14,354 nucleotides of DNA from contig CAMDKB010000057.1 of the NCBI GenBank assembly GCA_945901195.1, forward strand, positions 1-14,354, written 5' to 3'. The notes beneath the pieces are model-generated. The model did not search any database and was not told where the DNA came from. It was given only the letters and a program-made list of their open reading frames with translations. Position numbers and translations under genes: made by a program. This stretch comes from Rhizobium sp. Q54. GTDB lineage: Bacteria > Pseudomonadota > Alphaproteobacteria > Rhizobiales > Beijerinckiaceae. Shown here piece by piece: positions 1-7,312 of this stretch. The number at the start of each line of letters is the position of its first letter. Position 1 is the first letter of the stretch.

Positions 1-2
1 AT

Positions 3-431
3 TTATTTTTTCGCGAGCATATCGCGGATCTGCTCCAGCAGGACTTCCGAACGCGGCGGCGGCGGCGGCGGCGGGGCTTCTGCCGGTGCTGCCGAGGCTT
101 CAGCTTTCTTCATCGAATTCATCGCCTTGACGACCATGAACAATACAAATGCAATGATCAGGAAGTTCACGGTGACCGTTGCGAAATTACCCCAGGCGAG
201 GACAGCGCCTTCCTTTTTCGCTTCGACCAGCGATGTCGACTTGATGGCGCTTGATAGTGGTATGAAAAGATTTGAAAAATCGACATTGCCAATGATCTTG
301 GCAACGATGGGCATAATAATATCGTTCACCAGAGAATCTATGATCTTGCCGAACGCGCCACCGATGATGACGCCGATAGCGAGATCGACAACATTGCCCT
401 TCATCGCAAATTCTTTGAATTCTTTTAACAT
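3..431 (-). CDS. mscL: Large-conductance mechanosensitive channel MscL
   Basis: MscL forms a homopentameric inner-membrane pore that opens under membrane tension and releases solutes during hypo-osmotic shock. The 142-residue product has the family's N-terminal amphipathic helix (MLKEFKEFAMKGN), a first membrane helix at about 14-46 with the glycine/alanine-rich pore face (DLAIGVIIGGAFGKI), a periplasmic loop, a second helix at about 80-105, and the C-terminal bundle helix ending EVLLEQIRDMLAKK. Length is normal for the family. Seven consecutive prolines (120-126) lie between the second helix and the C-terminal bundle. Two ATG codons are adjacent (434 and 431). I chose 431 because AGGAG at 443-439 is 7 nt from it but only 4 nt from the other, and because it fits the family's usual N-terminus. 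The stop TAA is at 5-3, so the gene is complete. It is divergent from the IHF-like gene. Identification is firm. Confidence 0.96.
   Translation of the reverse strand: MLKEFKEFAMKGNVVDLAIGVIIGGAFGKIIDSLVNDIIMPIVAKIIGNVDFSNLFIPLSSAIKSTSLVEAKKEGAVLAWGNFATVTVNFLIIAFVLFMVVKAMNSMKKAEASAAPAEAPPPPPPPRSEVLLEQIRDMLAKK
54..74. repeat. CGG trinucleotide tract (7 copies) within mscL
   Basis: Seven perfect CGG units on the plus strand read as seven CCG proline codons in mscL. A pure codon repeat can change length by slippage without breaking the frame. It sits in the linker before the C-terminal bundle, where length changes should be tolerated. Confidence 0.85.
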
Positions 432-454
432 CATCCAGCTCCTGAAATTTTCGC

Positions 455-474
455 ATTCGCGACCGCGTGCGAAT
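455..474. repeat. Inverted repeat in the mscL leader
   Basis: ATTCGC and GCGAAT are separated by 8 nt, about 24 to 43 bases upstream of the mscL start and just upstream of its AGGAG. It could be an operator half-site pair or a 5' leader hairpin. No regulator is identifiable from it. Confidence 0.3.
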
Positions 475-550
475 TTTAGCCATTCCTCATATCCTTGCGC
501 AACAGCAATTGCTACTGGCCGCGCCGGATATGCCTAATGTCACTGGTATG

Positions 551-566
551 TGTGACCTTTGCCACA
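551..566 (+). promoter_or_regulatory. Possible CRP/FNR-like site upstream of the IHF-like gene
   Basis: TGTGA-N6-CCACA matches the CRP consensus TGTGA-N6-TCACA except at one position. It lies about 125 nt upstream of the IHF-like start, in the 256-nt divergent region shared with mscL. The surrounding region shows no strong sigma-70 promoter, so this is a motif match only. Confidence 0.2.
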
Positions 567-690
567 TGCTTAATTTGGCAATGCTGCCATTTTGCGCTCG
601 GGACTGATCCGATGCGAGTGGGTAGGCCAAATATGTTCCTCACCACTCACAGCGCGTACAACCATCGATTGGTTTTGGAAGGCGCTTGTT

Positions 691-1041
691 ATGAATTACG
701 ACATCACTGAAACGGAAAAAGTCGAGACCGCGCCGGACTCAACAGGCCAACAGGAAAAATCCAATACGGTCACCCGTAACGATTTGGCCGACGCCGTTTT
801 CAAGACGCTGGGAACCACCAGACGAGAAGCAGCGCAACTCGTGGGTGCATTCTTTCAGACGATCACGGACCAGCTTATTTCAAATAAGACTGTTAAAATT
901 CATGGATTTGGAAAATTTCTCGTTCGCGAAAAAGGCGAACGTCCCGGCCGCAATCCCAGAACGCGGGATCCGGTCAGGGTGACAGCGCGCCGTGTCGTGC
1001 GTTTCCAGGCTACGGGCAAACTGAAAGGTCGCGTGAAATAG
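691..1041 (+). CDS. IHF/HU-family DNA-binding protein (IHF-alpha-like) with N-terminal extension
   Basis: The product is 116 residues. From about residue 27 it is a canonical HU/IHF fold: the helical part (TRNDLADAVFKTLGTTRREA, then VGAFFQTI), the beta-turn IHGFGKF at 70-76, and the DNA-intercalating arm with ERPGRNPRTRDPV at 83-95, followed by TARRVVRFQATGKLKGRV. The GRNP motif and TARRVVRF stretch resemble the IHF alpha subunit more than HU. Such proteins bend DNA in the nucleoid and assist replication, recombination and transcription. Residues 1-26 are a polar, acidic tail rich in E, T, S and Q that standard IHF-alpha lacks. I start at ATG 691 because GGAAGG (677-682) is 8 nt upstream; an in-frame extension to 592 has no such support. 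The gene stands alone rather than beside a MerR-family gene or fabH, which hints at an accessory paralogue rather than the housekeeping ihfA. Confidence 0.9.
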   Translation: MNYDITETEKVETAPDSTGQQEKSNTVTRNDLADAVFKTLGTTRREAAQLVGAFFQTITDQLISNKTVKIHGFGKFLVREKGERPGRNPRTRDPVRVTARRVVRFQATGKLKGRVK

Positions 1042-1046
1042 GCCAT

Positions 1047-1061
1047 TTGCCGCGTCGGCAA
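1047..1061 (+). other. Short hairpin just after the IHF-like stop codon
   Basis: TTGCCG-CGT-CGGCAA forms a perfect 6-bp stem with a 3-nt loop, starting 6 nt after the TAG. No T-run follows, so it is not a typical intrinsic terminator. It may protect the 3' end of the message. Confidence 0.35.
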
Positions 1062-1219
1062 GAGTGGTCAATACGGCCCAACACTGGAAATCAAATTATA
1101 TATTTATTGTTCAATGGCTTGGATGGATCTACACCGCGCCGGGCCAATTCGGGCGAATTTGGAAACTTAAACGAAAAGCCCTATCACACCTGCCTCTGGC
1201 CAGTGCTACATTGGCGGCG

Positions 1220-1238
1220 TGCCAGCTTGGCATGGAGG
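1220..1238 (+). promoter_or_regulatory. Hairpin and Shine-Dalgarno site of the sensor kinase gene
   Basis: GGAGG (1234-1238) lies 7 nt before ATG 1246 and decides that start over a GTG at 1219 in the same frame. Immediately upstream is TGCCA-GCT-TGGCA (1220-1232), extendable by one G-T pair at 1219/1233, so a small stem abuts the ribosome-binding site. The rest of the 204-nt gap after the IHF-like gene holds an AT-rich stretch (about 1088-1116) that may contain the promoter, but no clear -35/-10 pair. Confidence 0.5.
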
Positions 1239-1245
1239 TAGGCTC

Positions 1246-4200
1246 ATGAATGCCGGCTGGATCGCGGTGATGACCGCGCTCCTTTATATATGCGCGCTTT
1301 TCGTCGTCGCCCATTTCGGCGACCGGCATGGACACCGGCTCATACACTCGCGCGCCCGGCCATTGATCTATGCGATGACGCTTGGGGTCTATTGCACATC
1401 CTGGACGTTCTTCGGTTCAGTCGGCCTCGCGTCCACTGGCGGATTGGAATTTCTGCCGACCTACATCGGCCCGCTGATCGTCATCGGCCTGTTGTTCCCT
1501 TTCGTGCTCAAGATATTGCGTGTCGCCAAGGGCCAGAATATCACCTCGATCGCCGATTTCATGGGCTCACGCTATGGCAAATCTGAACAGGTAGCCGCCC
1601 TCGTTGCCCTTATTGCTGTCATCGGTGCTGTACCGTACATCGCGCTGCAATTGAAGGCTGTTGCCTCCACTGTCTCAATGACTCTCGTTTCTCTGGACGC
1701 TGGCAAGGCGATTTCAGGTTCGGTCAATTCGCCCACATTGCTCCTCGTCACAGCCGGCCTGATGGCGGGCTTTGCGATGGCCTTTGGCACCCGGCATATT
1801 GATGCGACGGAACATCAGGACGGTCTTGTTATCGCCATAGCCACGGAATCGGTCGTCAAGCTGATTGCGTTTCTTGTCGTCGGGGTGTTCGTTACCTGGG
1901 GCATGTTCGATGGTCTCGGAGATCTTGGAAGCCGCGCCATCGCAGACCCGATGATCAAGGCCGTCGTCAGCAAACAACCCAATCTGGAAACCTGGGTCAC
2001 GATCACCATCCTGTCAGCGTCCTGCATTTTGCTTTTGCCGCGGCAGTTCCACGTAACTGTGGTCGAGAACCGGGATGAGAAGGATGTCAAAACGGCAGCC
2101 TGGCTGTTTCCGCTTTATCTGGTTGCCATCAACATATTCGTTATTCCACTGGCGATCGCGGGCCTGCTGACTTTCGGTCCGGGAACGATCGATCGCGATA
2201 TGACCGTGCTCGCACTGCCGCTGGAAGCGCGCAACGGTCTGGTAGCCGTGATCGTGCTCATCGGCGGCTTGTCAGCTGCAACAGCCATGGTCATCGTGGC
2301 GTCTGTGGCGCTTTCAATCATGGTGTCCAATGATCTCGTCATGCCCGTTCTGCTGCGCGGCAGCGGCATGCGCCGGACGATGGAAGCCGGCAATCCCGCG
2401 ACGACGATTCTGATTGTCCGGCGCATCGCGATCGTGTTGATCCTGCTGCTGTCGTTCATCTATCTGCGATATTCAAGCGAGACGGCCCTTGTATCCATCG
2501 GACTCTTGTCATTTGCGGCGGTCGCGCAAATCGGGCCTGCATTTGTAGGCGGCATGTTCTGGCGTCGCGCCAATGCGCGTGGTGCGATGGCCGGGCTGAT
2601 CGTGGGCATTGTCCTGTGGGCCTATACGCTGCTGCTTCCCTCGCTCGAGCCATCTTCAAGCGCATTGGCCTCGATCGTTCTCAACGGACCGCTTGGCATC
2701 GCGCCGCTGAAGCCCGGCGCACTTTTCGGCATGGAATTGCCGCAACTCGTGCATGGCGTATTTTTTTCGCTGCTGGGCAATATTCTGGCCTACATCGGAT
2801 TCTCGCTGACCCGTATTTCGGCGCCAATTGAAAGATTGCAGGCCAATATCTTCGTGGGGCGCGAAGAGGGGCCCATGGGCCAGACCTTGCGGTTGTGGAA
2901 TACAAGCGTCACCGCTGCGGAGCTCGAGGCGACTGTCGCGCGCTATCTGGGGGCAGAGCCGACCCGCCGCGCGTTCGAGGCTTTCATGGCCTCACGCGAA
3001 CACATGCAATCGCCAGAGAAAGAAGCCGATATTCATCTCTTGCGCTTTGCAGAGCATCTGCTGGCTTCGGCGATTGGCGCTGCATCGTCCCGGCTGGTGC
3101 TATCGCTGCTGCTGAGACGGCGAAACCTCACCCGCGATGCCGCGCTCAAGCTCATCGACGAGGCGTCTGCGACGCTGCAACAAAATCGCGACTTGTTGCA
3201 ACATGCTCTGGATCATGCCCGGCAAGGCATAACAGTCTTCGATCAGGATCTCCGGTTGATCTGCTGGAACCGGGAGTTCCGCGACCTGCTCGAAATCAAC
3301 AACGATGTCCTGCGCATCGGTATGGGGCTCGAGGAACTGGTGCGCTACAATGCCGAACGCGGCATATATGGCCCCGGCGGGACGGACTATCATATCGGAA
3401 CACGGCTCGAATTGCTGGTGAACGAAACCGAGCCCTTCAGATTGCGCCTCCATCCCACACAACGCGTTGTTGAAATCCGTTCGGCGCGCATGCCTGACGG
3501 CGGACTGGTGACAACTTATACCGATGTCACACAATCGGCTGCAGCGGAGGAAGCACTAGAACAACGCGTGCGCGAACGGACAGAGCAGCTTGAAACGCTG
3601 AATACAGAACTGGCGCGCGCCAAGGCGCAGGCCGATGACGCCAATCTCTCCAAAACACGCTTTCTGGCCGCCGCCAGTCACGATATTTTGCAGCCGCTCA
3701 ATGCCGCGCGGCTTTATGCGACCTCCCTGGTGGAACGGTATGAACGCGAACCCGGGCCGCCCGGCCAATATGGCGAGATCGTGCGCAATCTCGATGGCTC
3801 GCTGGAATCGGTAGAAGAAATCCTGACCGCGTTGCTTGATATTTCGCGCCTGGATGCGGGCGCAATGAAAGCGGAGTTTTCGGTCTTCCGCATTCAGGAA
3901 TTGTTCGATCAGCTGCGTATCGAATTTGAACCTCTTGCACACAAGAATGATCTCAAATTAACATTCGTGCCTTGTTCGCTGAGTGTGCGTTCTGACCGGC
4001 GGCTGTTGCGCCGCCTGTTCCAGAACCTTGTGTCGAACGCTGTCAAATACACGCCGCAAGGCCGGGTCCTGATCGGGTGCCGGCGGCAGGGGGACAGTCT
4101 GTCACTTGCCGTATTCGACACCGGACTTGGCATTCCCGAGAACAAGCAGCAGGAAGTCTTCCGTGAATTCGAGCGTCTTGCACCCGCCATGCGAACAGCG

Positions 4201-4767
4201 CGTGGACTTGGCCTTGGGCTATCCATCGTTGAACGCATCAGCCGGGTGCTCGGTCATCGGATCTGGCTGCGCTCGCAAATTGGCCGTGGCACAATGTTTC
4301 GCGTGGAAATTCCCGTATCTGAACCGGTGGTAACGGTCCTTTTGGAACATGGGACGCGCGCCGCAACGCCCGTGACGCCGCTGTCTGGCATGGCGATACT
4401 GGCCATCGACAACGAGCCTCGCATTCTCGAGGGATTGAAAACCTTGCTGAGCGGTTGGGGCTGCATGGTGGTGACGGCATCCGACCTTTCCAGTGCAACC
4501 GAAGCCATCAATGCATCCGGCATTGCGCCGCAAGCGATCATTGCCGACTATCACCTGGATACGGGCGACGGCATTCAAACAATTCTGGCGTTGCGAAACA
4601 TATATGGGCACGAGCTACCATCTGTTCTAATCACGGCGGATCGGACAGACGAAGTGCGCAATCGCGCGGAACAATACGATATTCGATTGCTCAACAAACC
4701 TTTGCGGCCGGCGGCCTTGCGCGCATTGCTGTCACAATGGCGCATTTCACAAAGAGCGGCTGAATGA
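1246..4767 (+). CDS. Symporter-domain hybrid sensor histidine kinase/response regulator (SSS-STAC-PAS-HisKA-HATPase-REC)
   Basis: This 1173-residue membrane kinase belongs to the group containing CbrA and CrbS, which fuse a sodium/solute symporter (SLC5) domain to a histidine kinase. Residues 1 to about 515 are hydrophobic with some 12-13 helices and the family stretch GQNITSIADFMGSRYGKS followed by VPYIALQLKAVAST. A STAC-like region follows (about 550-640, ending AEHLLASAIGAASSRLVLSL). A PAS domain lies at about 646-765 (ARQGITVFDQDLRLICWNREF), then a coiled coil at about 765-803. The HisKA H-box is ASHDILQPLNAARL with phospho-acceptor H812. The ATPase has N927/N931 (QNLVSNAVKYTP), DTGLGIP at 958-964 and GLGLGLS at 987-993. 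The receiver has DNEP, phospho-acceptor D1101 (IIADYHLD) and K1151 (NKPLRP). All catalytic residues are present. No separate response regulator or Hpt gene is in the window. The ligand is unknown; relatives sense histidine, acetate or ionic strength. The methyltransferase gene 13 nt downstream is probably co-transcribed. Confidence 0.93.
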   Translation: MNAGWIAVMTALLYICALFVVAHFGDRHGHRLIHSRARPLIYAMTLGVYCTSWTFFGSVGLASTGGLEFLPTYIGPLIVIGLLFPFVLKILRVAKGQNITSIADFMGSRYGKSEQVAALVALIAVIGAVPYIALQLKAVASTVSMTLVSLDAGKAISGSVNSPTLLLVTAGLMAGFAMAFGTRHIDATEHQDGLVIAIATESVVKLIAFLVVGVFVTWGMFDGLGDLGSRAIADPMIKAVVSKQPNLETWVTITILSASCILLLPRQFHVTVVENRDEKDVKTAAWLFPLYLVAINIFVIPLAIAGLLTFGPGTIDRDMTVLALPLEARNGLVAVIVLIGGLSAATAMVIVASVALSIMVSNDLVMPVLLRGSGMRRTMEAGNPATTILIVRRIAIVLILLLSFIYLRYSSETALVSIGLLSFAAVAQIGPAFVGGMFWRRANARGAMAGLIVGIVLWAYTLLLPSLEPSSSALASIVLNGPLGIAPLKPGALFGMELPQLVHGVFFSLLGNILAYIGFSLTRISAPIERLQANIFVGREEGPMGQTLRLWNTSVTAAELEATVARYLGAEPTRRAFEAFMASREHMQSPEKEADIHLLRFAEHLLASAIGAASSRLVLSLLLRRRNLTRDAALKLIDEASATLQQNRDLLQHALDHARQGITVFDQDLRLICWNREFRDLLEINNDVLRIGMGLEELVRYNAERGIYGPGGTDYHIGTRLELLVNETEPFRLRLHPTQRVVEIRSARMPDGGLVTTYTDVTQSAAAEEALEQRVRERTEQLETLNTELARAKAQADDANLSKTRFLAAASHDILQPLNAARLYATSLVERYEREPGPPGQYGEIVRNLDGSLESVEEILTALLDISRLDAGAMKAEFSVFRIQELFDQLRIEFEPLAHKNDLKLTFVPCSLSVRSDRRLLRRLFQNLVSNAVKYTPQGRVLIGCRRQGDSLSLAVFDTGLGIPENKQQEVFREFERLAPAMRTARGLGLGLSIVERISRVLGHRIWLRSQIGRGTMFRVEIPVSEPVVTVLLEHGTRAATPVTPLSGMAILAIDNEPRILEGLKTLLSGWGCMVVTASDLSSATEAINASGIAPQAIIADYHLDTGDGIQTILALRNIYGHELPSVLITADRTDEVRNRAEQYDIRLLNKPLRPAALRALLSQWRISQRAAE

Positions 4768-4780
4768 GACCGGGACTGAT

Positions 4781-5575
4781 ATGAGCCAGATTGAAGACTT
4801 GCTACGCAAGGAACTCGACAGCGGATTGCCGGAAGCGGCGCGTTTCAACAGGGCGCTGCGACTGCTGGCCAAACACCGGTCCTTGCTCATCCAGAACGAC
4901 TTGATGAAAAAACACGGAACCACCGTGCAAGGCGGGCCATTTGCCGGCATGAATTTCATCGAGAACTCTGCCGAGGGATGTCACATTCCCAAGTTGCTGG
5001 GATGTTACGAGCAGGAGCTGCATCCAATTGTAGCCTCGGTGGCGCAGCGAAAATATGAGACCATTTTGAATATTGGCTCTGCCGAGGGCTATTATGCGGT
5101 TGGCTTCAAGCGTCTATGCCCCGACGCCATTGTCGTTGCTTGCGATACTGATCCCAATGCACAAACTGCCTGCAAGGCGCTGGCAGATCGCAATAGTGTG
5201 AGCCTCGATATTCGCGGCACGTTTGCGCCGGCCGATTTTGCGCACTACACGGGACGAAGTCTGGTGTGGTGTGATATCGAAGGCGACGAGCGTACACTTC
5301 TCAACCCGGTGCTTGCGCCGCAGCTCACGAAAATGGATATCGTGGTGGAACTCCACCCTTCGGCAGATGCGCCCGATATCCGCGTCGTGCCGGGCCGTTT
5401 TGCGCAGACCCATGACATTGCCCTTGTCTGGCCTGATCTGAACCGCATGAAACTGCCGGACATGTTCAGAAACTTCGGCCATCTCGATCAGTTGCTGGCC
5501 GTGTGGGAGTGGCGTTCAACACCTACTCCCTGGGCGATCATGATCAGCAAGGCTGGAGTACAAGCTGCGAAATAG
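4781..5575 (+). CDS. FkbM-like class I SAM-dependent methyltransferase, substrate unknown
   Basis: The product is 264 residues with a Rossmann methyltransferase core. Motif I is TILNIGSAEGYYAVG (94-108), the acidic residue after strand 2 is D122 in VVACDTDP, and VWCDIEGDERTLL at 162-174 resembles the FkbM-family DVEG/DIEG signature, followed by a hydrophobic strand ending in ELH at 190-192. An alpha-helical N-terminal part (1-90) precedes the core. There is no signal peptide or membrane helix, so it should be cytoplasmic. FkbM-type enzymes usually O-methylate sugars or small metabolites, but nothing here shows the substrate. Only 13 nt separate it from the kinase stop and no terminator lies between, so translation is probably coupled; the Shine-Dalgarno is weak (GGGAC 4771-4775 region). 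Its stop is 2 bp from the stop of the convergent OYE gene. Confidence is good for the fold and low for function. Confidence 0.75.
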   Translation: MSQIEDLLRKELDSGLPEAARFNRALRLLAKHRSLLIQNDLMKKHGTTVQGGPFAGMNFIENSAEGCHIPKLLGCYEQELHPIVASVAQRKYETILNIGSAEGYYAVGFKRLCPDAIVVACDTDPNAQTACKALADRNSVSLDIRGTFAPADFAHYTGRSLVWCDIEGDERTLLNPVLAPQLTKMDIVVELHPSADAPDIRVVPGRFAQTHDIALVWPDLNRMKLPDMFRNFGHLDQLLAVWEWRSTPTPWAIMISKAGVQAAK

Positions 5576-5577
5576 CT

Positions 5578-6696
5578 TCACGCCATTGCGCGGCTCTCTT
5601 TCGCGGCGGGCCAGGCGCCGGCCTTGATGCGTTGATATTGGGGAGGCGGCGGGACATTGGCGCCCAGCACTTCTGCCGCATGCCAGCCCCAGTTTGAATC
5701 ATCAAGAAATGCCCGCGCCAGTGCTACCTGATCAACCGCGCCTGAAGCGATGATTTCTTCGGCATGTTTGGGGCCCGCAATATAGCCAACTGTGCGCGTG
5801 ACGATGCCGGCTTCCTTTTTCACGTGGGCAGCGCGTTCCACGTTAAACCCGGGGCCGAGGGCAGGACGGCCGCCTGGAACGATATTTCCGGAACTCACGC
5901 AGACGTAATCGAAGCCGCAGGCCTTCAGCTCCGATGCGAACCGCACGCAATCTTCAACGCCAAGTCCGCCTTCCGCAAAATCGGTACTGTTGATCCGGGC
6001 GCCCAGCGCAACGGTTCCGGAGGTGGCTGCGCGCACGGCTTGTGCAACGGCAAGCGGGAAGCGCAAGCGCTTGTCTGCGCTGCCACCCCATTCATCATTG
6101 CGCGTATTGGAGAGCGGCGACTGGAATTGATGGATGAGATAGCCATGTGCCGCATGGAGTTCGATCAGATCAAGCCCGGCGCGCACGGCGCGTTTGGCTG
6201 ACTCGGCGAAAGCCGCGATGATGCCGCGGATTTCCGCGTCTGTAAGTTCCTTCGGCGCCGGCACGTCATTTCCAAACGGAATGGCTGAAGGCGCGAAGGT
6301 CTGCCATGCGCCATTCTCTGGCGTCAGCGCGGCGCCGGCCCGATCCCAGGGATAGGGTGTGGAGGCCTTGCGCCCGGCATGGGAGATCTGAATGCCAAGT
6401 TTGAAACCGGGCATGTTATATTTTTTGGCGCTGGCAACGACGCGCGTGAGGGCTTTTTCATTGTCATCCGAATAAAGACCCAGGCAGCCTGGCGAGATGC
6501 GACCTGTCTGGTCGACGCCTGTTGCTTCCATGACCGCAAGACCTGCGCCCGACATGCCGAATCGGCAAAGATGCTGGATGTGGAAATCCGTCGCCGAACC
6601 ATCATCGGCCGAATACATGCACATGGGCGAAATGGCGATACGATTGGGAACTTCAATCGGTCCGATCTGCAGCGGGGTAAAGAGTTTGGATGTCAT
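5578..6696 (-). CDS. NADH:flavin oxidoreductase, old yellow enzyme family (YqjM/NamA type)
   Basis: This 372-residue FMN-dependent ene-reductase uses NAD(P)H to reduce C=C bonds activated by a carbonyl or nitro group. It has the YqjM-class marks: N-terminal PNRIAISPMCMYSADDG with C26 (flavin redox tuning) and Y28 (substrate binding), GIQISHAGRKA at 101-111, and the substrate-binding histidine pair H181/H184 in ELHAAHGYLIHQFQSPLSN. The TIM-barrel part continues with LGARINSTDF (231-240, FMN-phosphate side) and GYIAGPKHAEEIIASGAVD. It lacks the C-terminal Fe-S and FAD/NAD domains of 2,4-dienoyl-CoA reductase FadH, so it is not that enzyme. GGGAGG lies about 8 nt before the ATG, which fixes the start. 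It is the last gene of the fatty-acid operon, 54 nt after the thioesterase. A role on unsaturated acyl intermediates or general electrophile detoxification is inferred from context. Confidence 0.9.
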   Translation of the reverse strand: MTSKLFTPLQIGPIEVPNRIAISPMCMYSADDGSATDFHIQHLCRFGMSGAGLAVMEATGVDQTGRISPGCLGLYSDDNEKALTRVVASAKKYNMPGFKLGIQISHAGRKASTPYPWDRAGAALTPENGAWQTFAPSAIPFGNDVPAPKELTDAEIRGIIAAFAESAKRAVRAGLDLIELHAAHGYLIHQFQSPLSNTRNDEWGGSADKRLRFPLAVAQAVRAATSGTVALGARINSTDFAEGGLGVEDCVRFASELKACGFDYVCVSSGNIVPGGRPALGPGFNVERAAHVKKEAGIVTRTVGYIAGPKHAEEIIASGAVDQVALARAFLDDSNWGWHAAEVLGANVPPPPQYQRIKAGAWPAAKESRAMA

Positions 6697-6750
6697 GGCG
6701 GGGCCCTCCCGGTTTGTTGGAAGTCTGTATCCGGCACCGCGTGCGGCCCG

Positions 6751-7299
6751 TCAAGCGCTACGCTTAAGCGCCTGCTCGGCCGCCAGAAAGGCCTCGATCT
6801 CCGGCGTTGCCGGCGGTGATGTCGCCTCCACGGCAAGGACGCGCATGAGTTCATCAACCGGCACGAAGCGGCGGTTGGCAAGCTCGTAAAGACCACCCAG
6901 CATCAGGGCAACAGTCGCAAGCTGCCCCTTGCCCTTGCCTGATGCTATGACAAGCCGGTGCTCCATCACAAAATGCGTCCTTGCCCACCAGACTATGCGG
7001 ATTTCCAGCGTATAGCTCTGGAACAGGCGCAATTCGCGTCTGAAGCGCACTTTGGCGGCTGAGAGTATCGGCATCCAGCCATGACTGCGCGCTTCACGCG
7101 CCAGCCCCATCCGCATGATCAGATCGAAGCGGCCGATATCCATGATGGTCAGATAGCGGCCATTGTTCATATGCAGGTTTATATCAAGATCATTCCGCAG
7201 CACGCAGAACGTCAGACGGGACAATTCGAACGGGGCCGTCAGGCGCGCACGGAATGGCGCACCCATGAAATAGACAAGAAGGCGGAACCAGAGATTCAT
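6751..7299 (-). CDS. Hot-dog fold acyl-CoA thioesterase-like protein
   Basis: The 182-residue product has one hot-dog domain with the motif DLDINLHMNNGRYLTIMD (37-54). D39, H43, N45 and N46 match the D-x-x-x-H-x-N-N type of 4HBT-family thioesterases, in particular the subgroup resembling human THEM6. These proteins hydrolyse acyl-CoA thioesters, though members of this subgroup are poorly characterised. The N-terminus (LWFRLLVYFMG) is hydrophobic and might touch the membrane. I start at ATG 7299, 13 nt after the fadJ stop; the open frame continues upstream to 7443, but that part overlaps fadJ and looks like shadow coding. The ribosome-binding site is weak, so translational coupling to fadJ is likely. 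In this operon it could free CoA from dead-end acyl-CoAs. Domain identity is good and the substrate is unknown. Confidence 0.8.
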   Translation of the reverse strand: MNLWFRLLVYFMGAPFRARLTAPFELSRLTFCVLRNDLDINLHMNNGRYLTIMDIGRFDLIMRMGLAREARSHGWMPILSAAKVRFRRELRLFQSYTLEIRIVWWARTHFVMEHRLVIASGKGKGQLATVALMLGGLYELANRRFVPVDELMRVLAVEATSPPATPEIEAFLAAEQALKRSA

Positions 7300-7312
7300 G
7301 ATCCGCGCTTGA

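Noticed and set aside
504..513. The 10-bp palindrome AGCAATTGCT in the mscL / IHF-like gap.
   Set aside because: It is too short to distinguish from chance and is not placed on a recognisable promoter.
592..690. N-terminal extension of the IHF-like gene to position 592.
   Set aside because: The extra 33 residues do not resemble any IHF/HU N-terminus, and a good GGAAGG site supports ATG 691.
1196..1216. A possible sigma-54 type element (TGGCC...TTGGC) upstream of the kinase gene.
   Set aside because: The spacing and the -12 GC do not match the TGGCAC-N5-TTGC consensus.
2895..3473. A 192-codon plus-strand frame inside the sensor kinase gene.
   Set aside because: It lies wholly within the STAC/PAS coding region in another frame, and its Arg/Ala/Cys-rich composition is typical of a GC-rich shadow.
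5764..6201. A 145-codon plus-strand frame antisense to the OYE gene.
   Set aside because: The minus strand clearly encodes catalytic OYE motifs throughout, and the opposite frame shows no domain.
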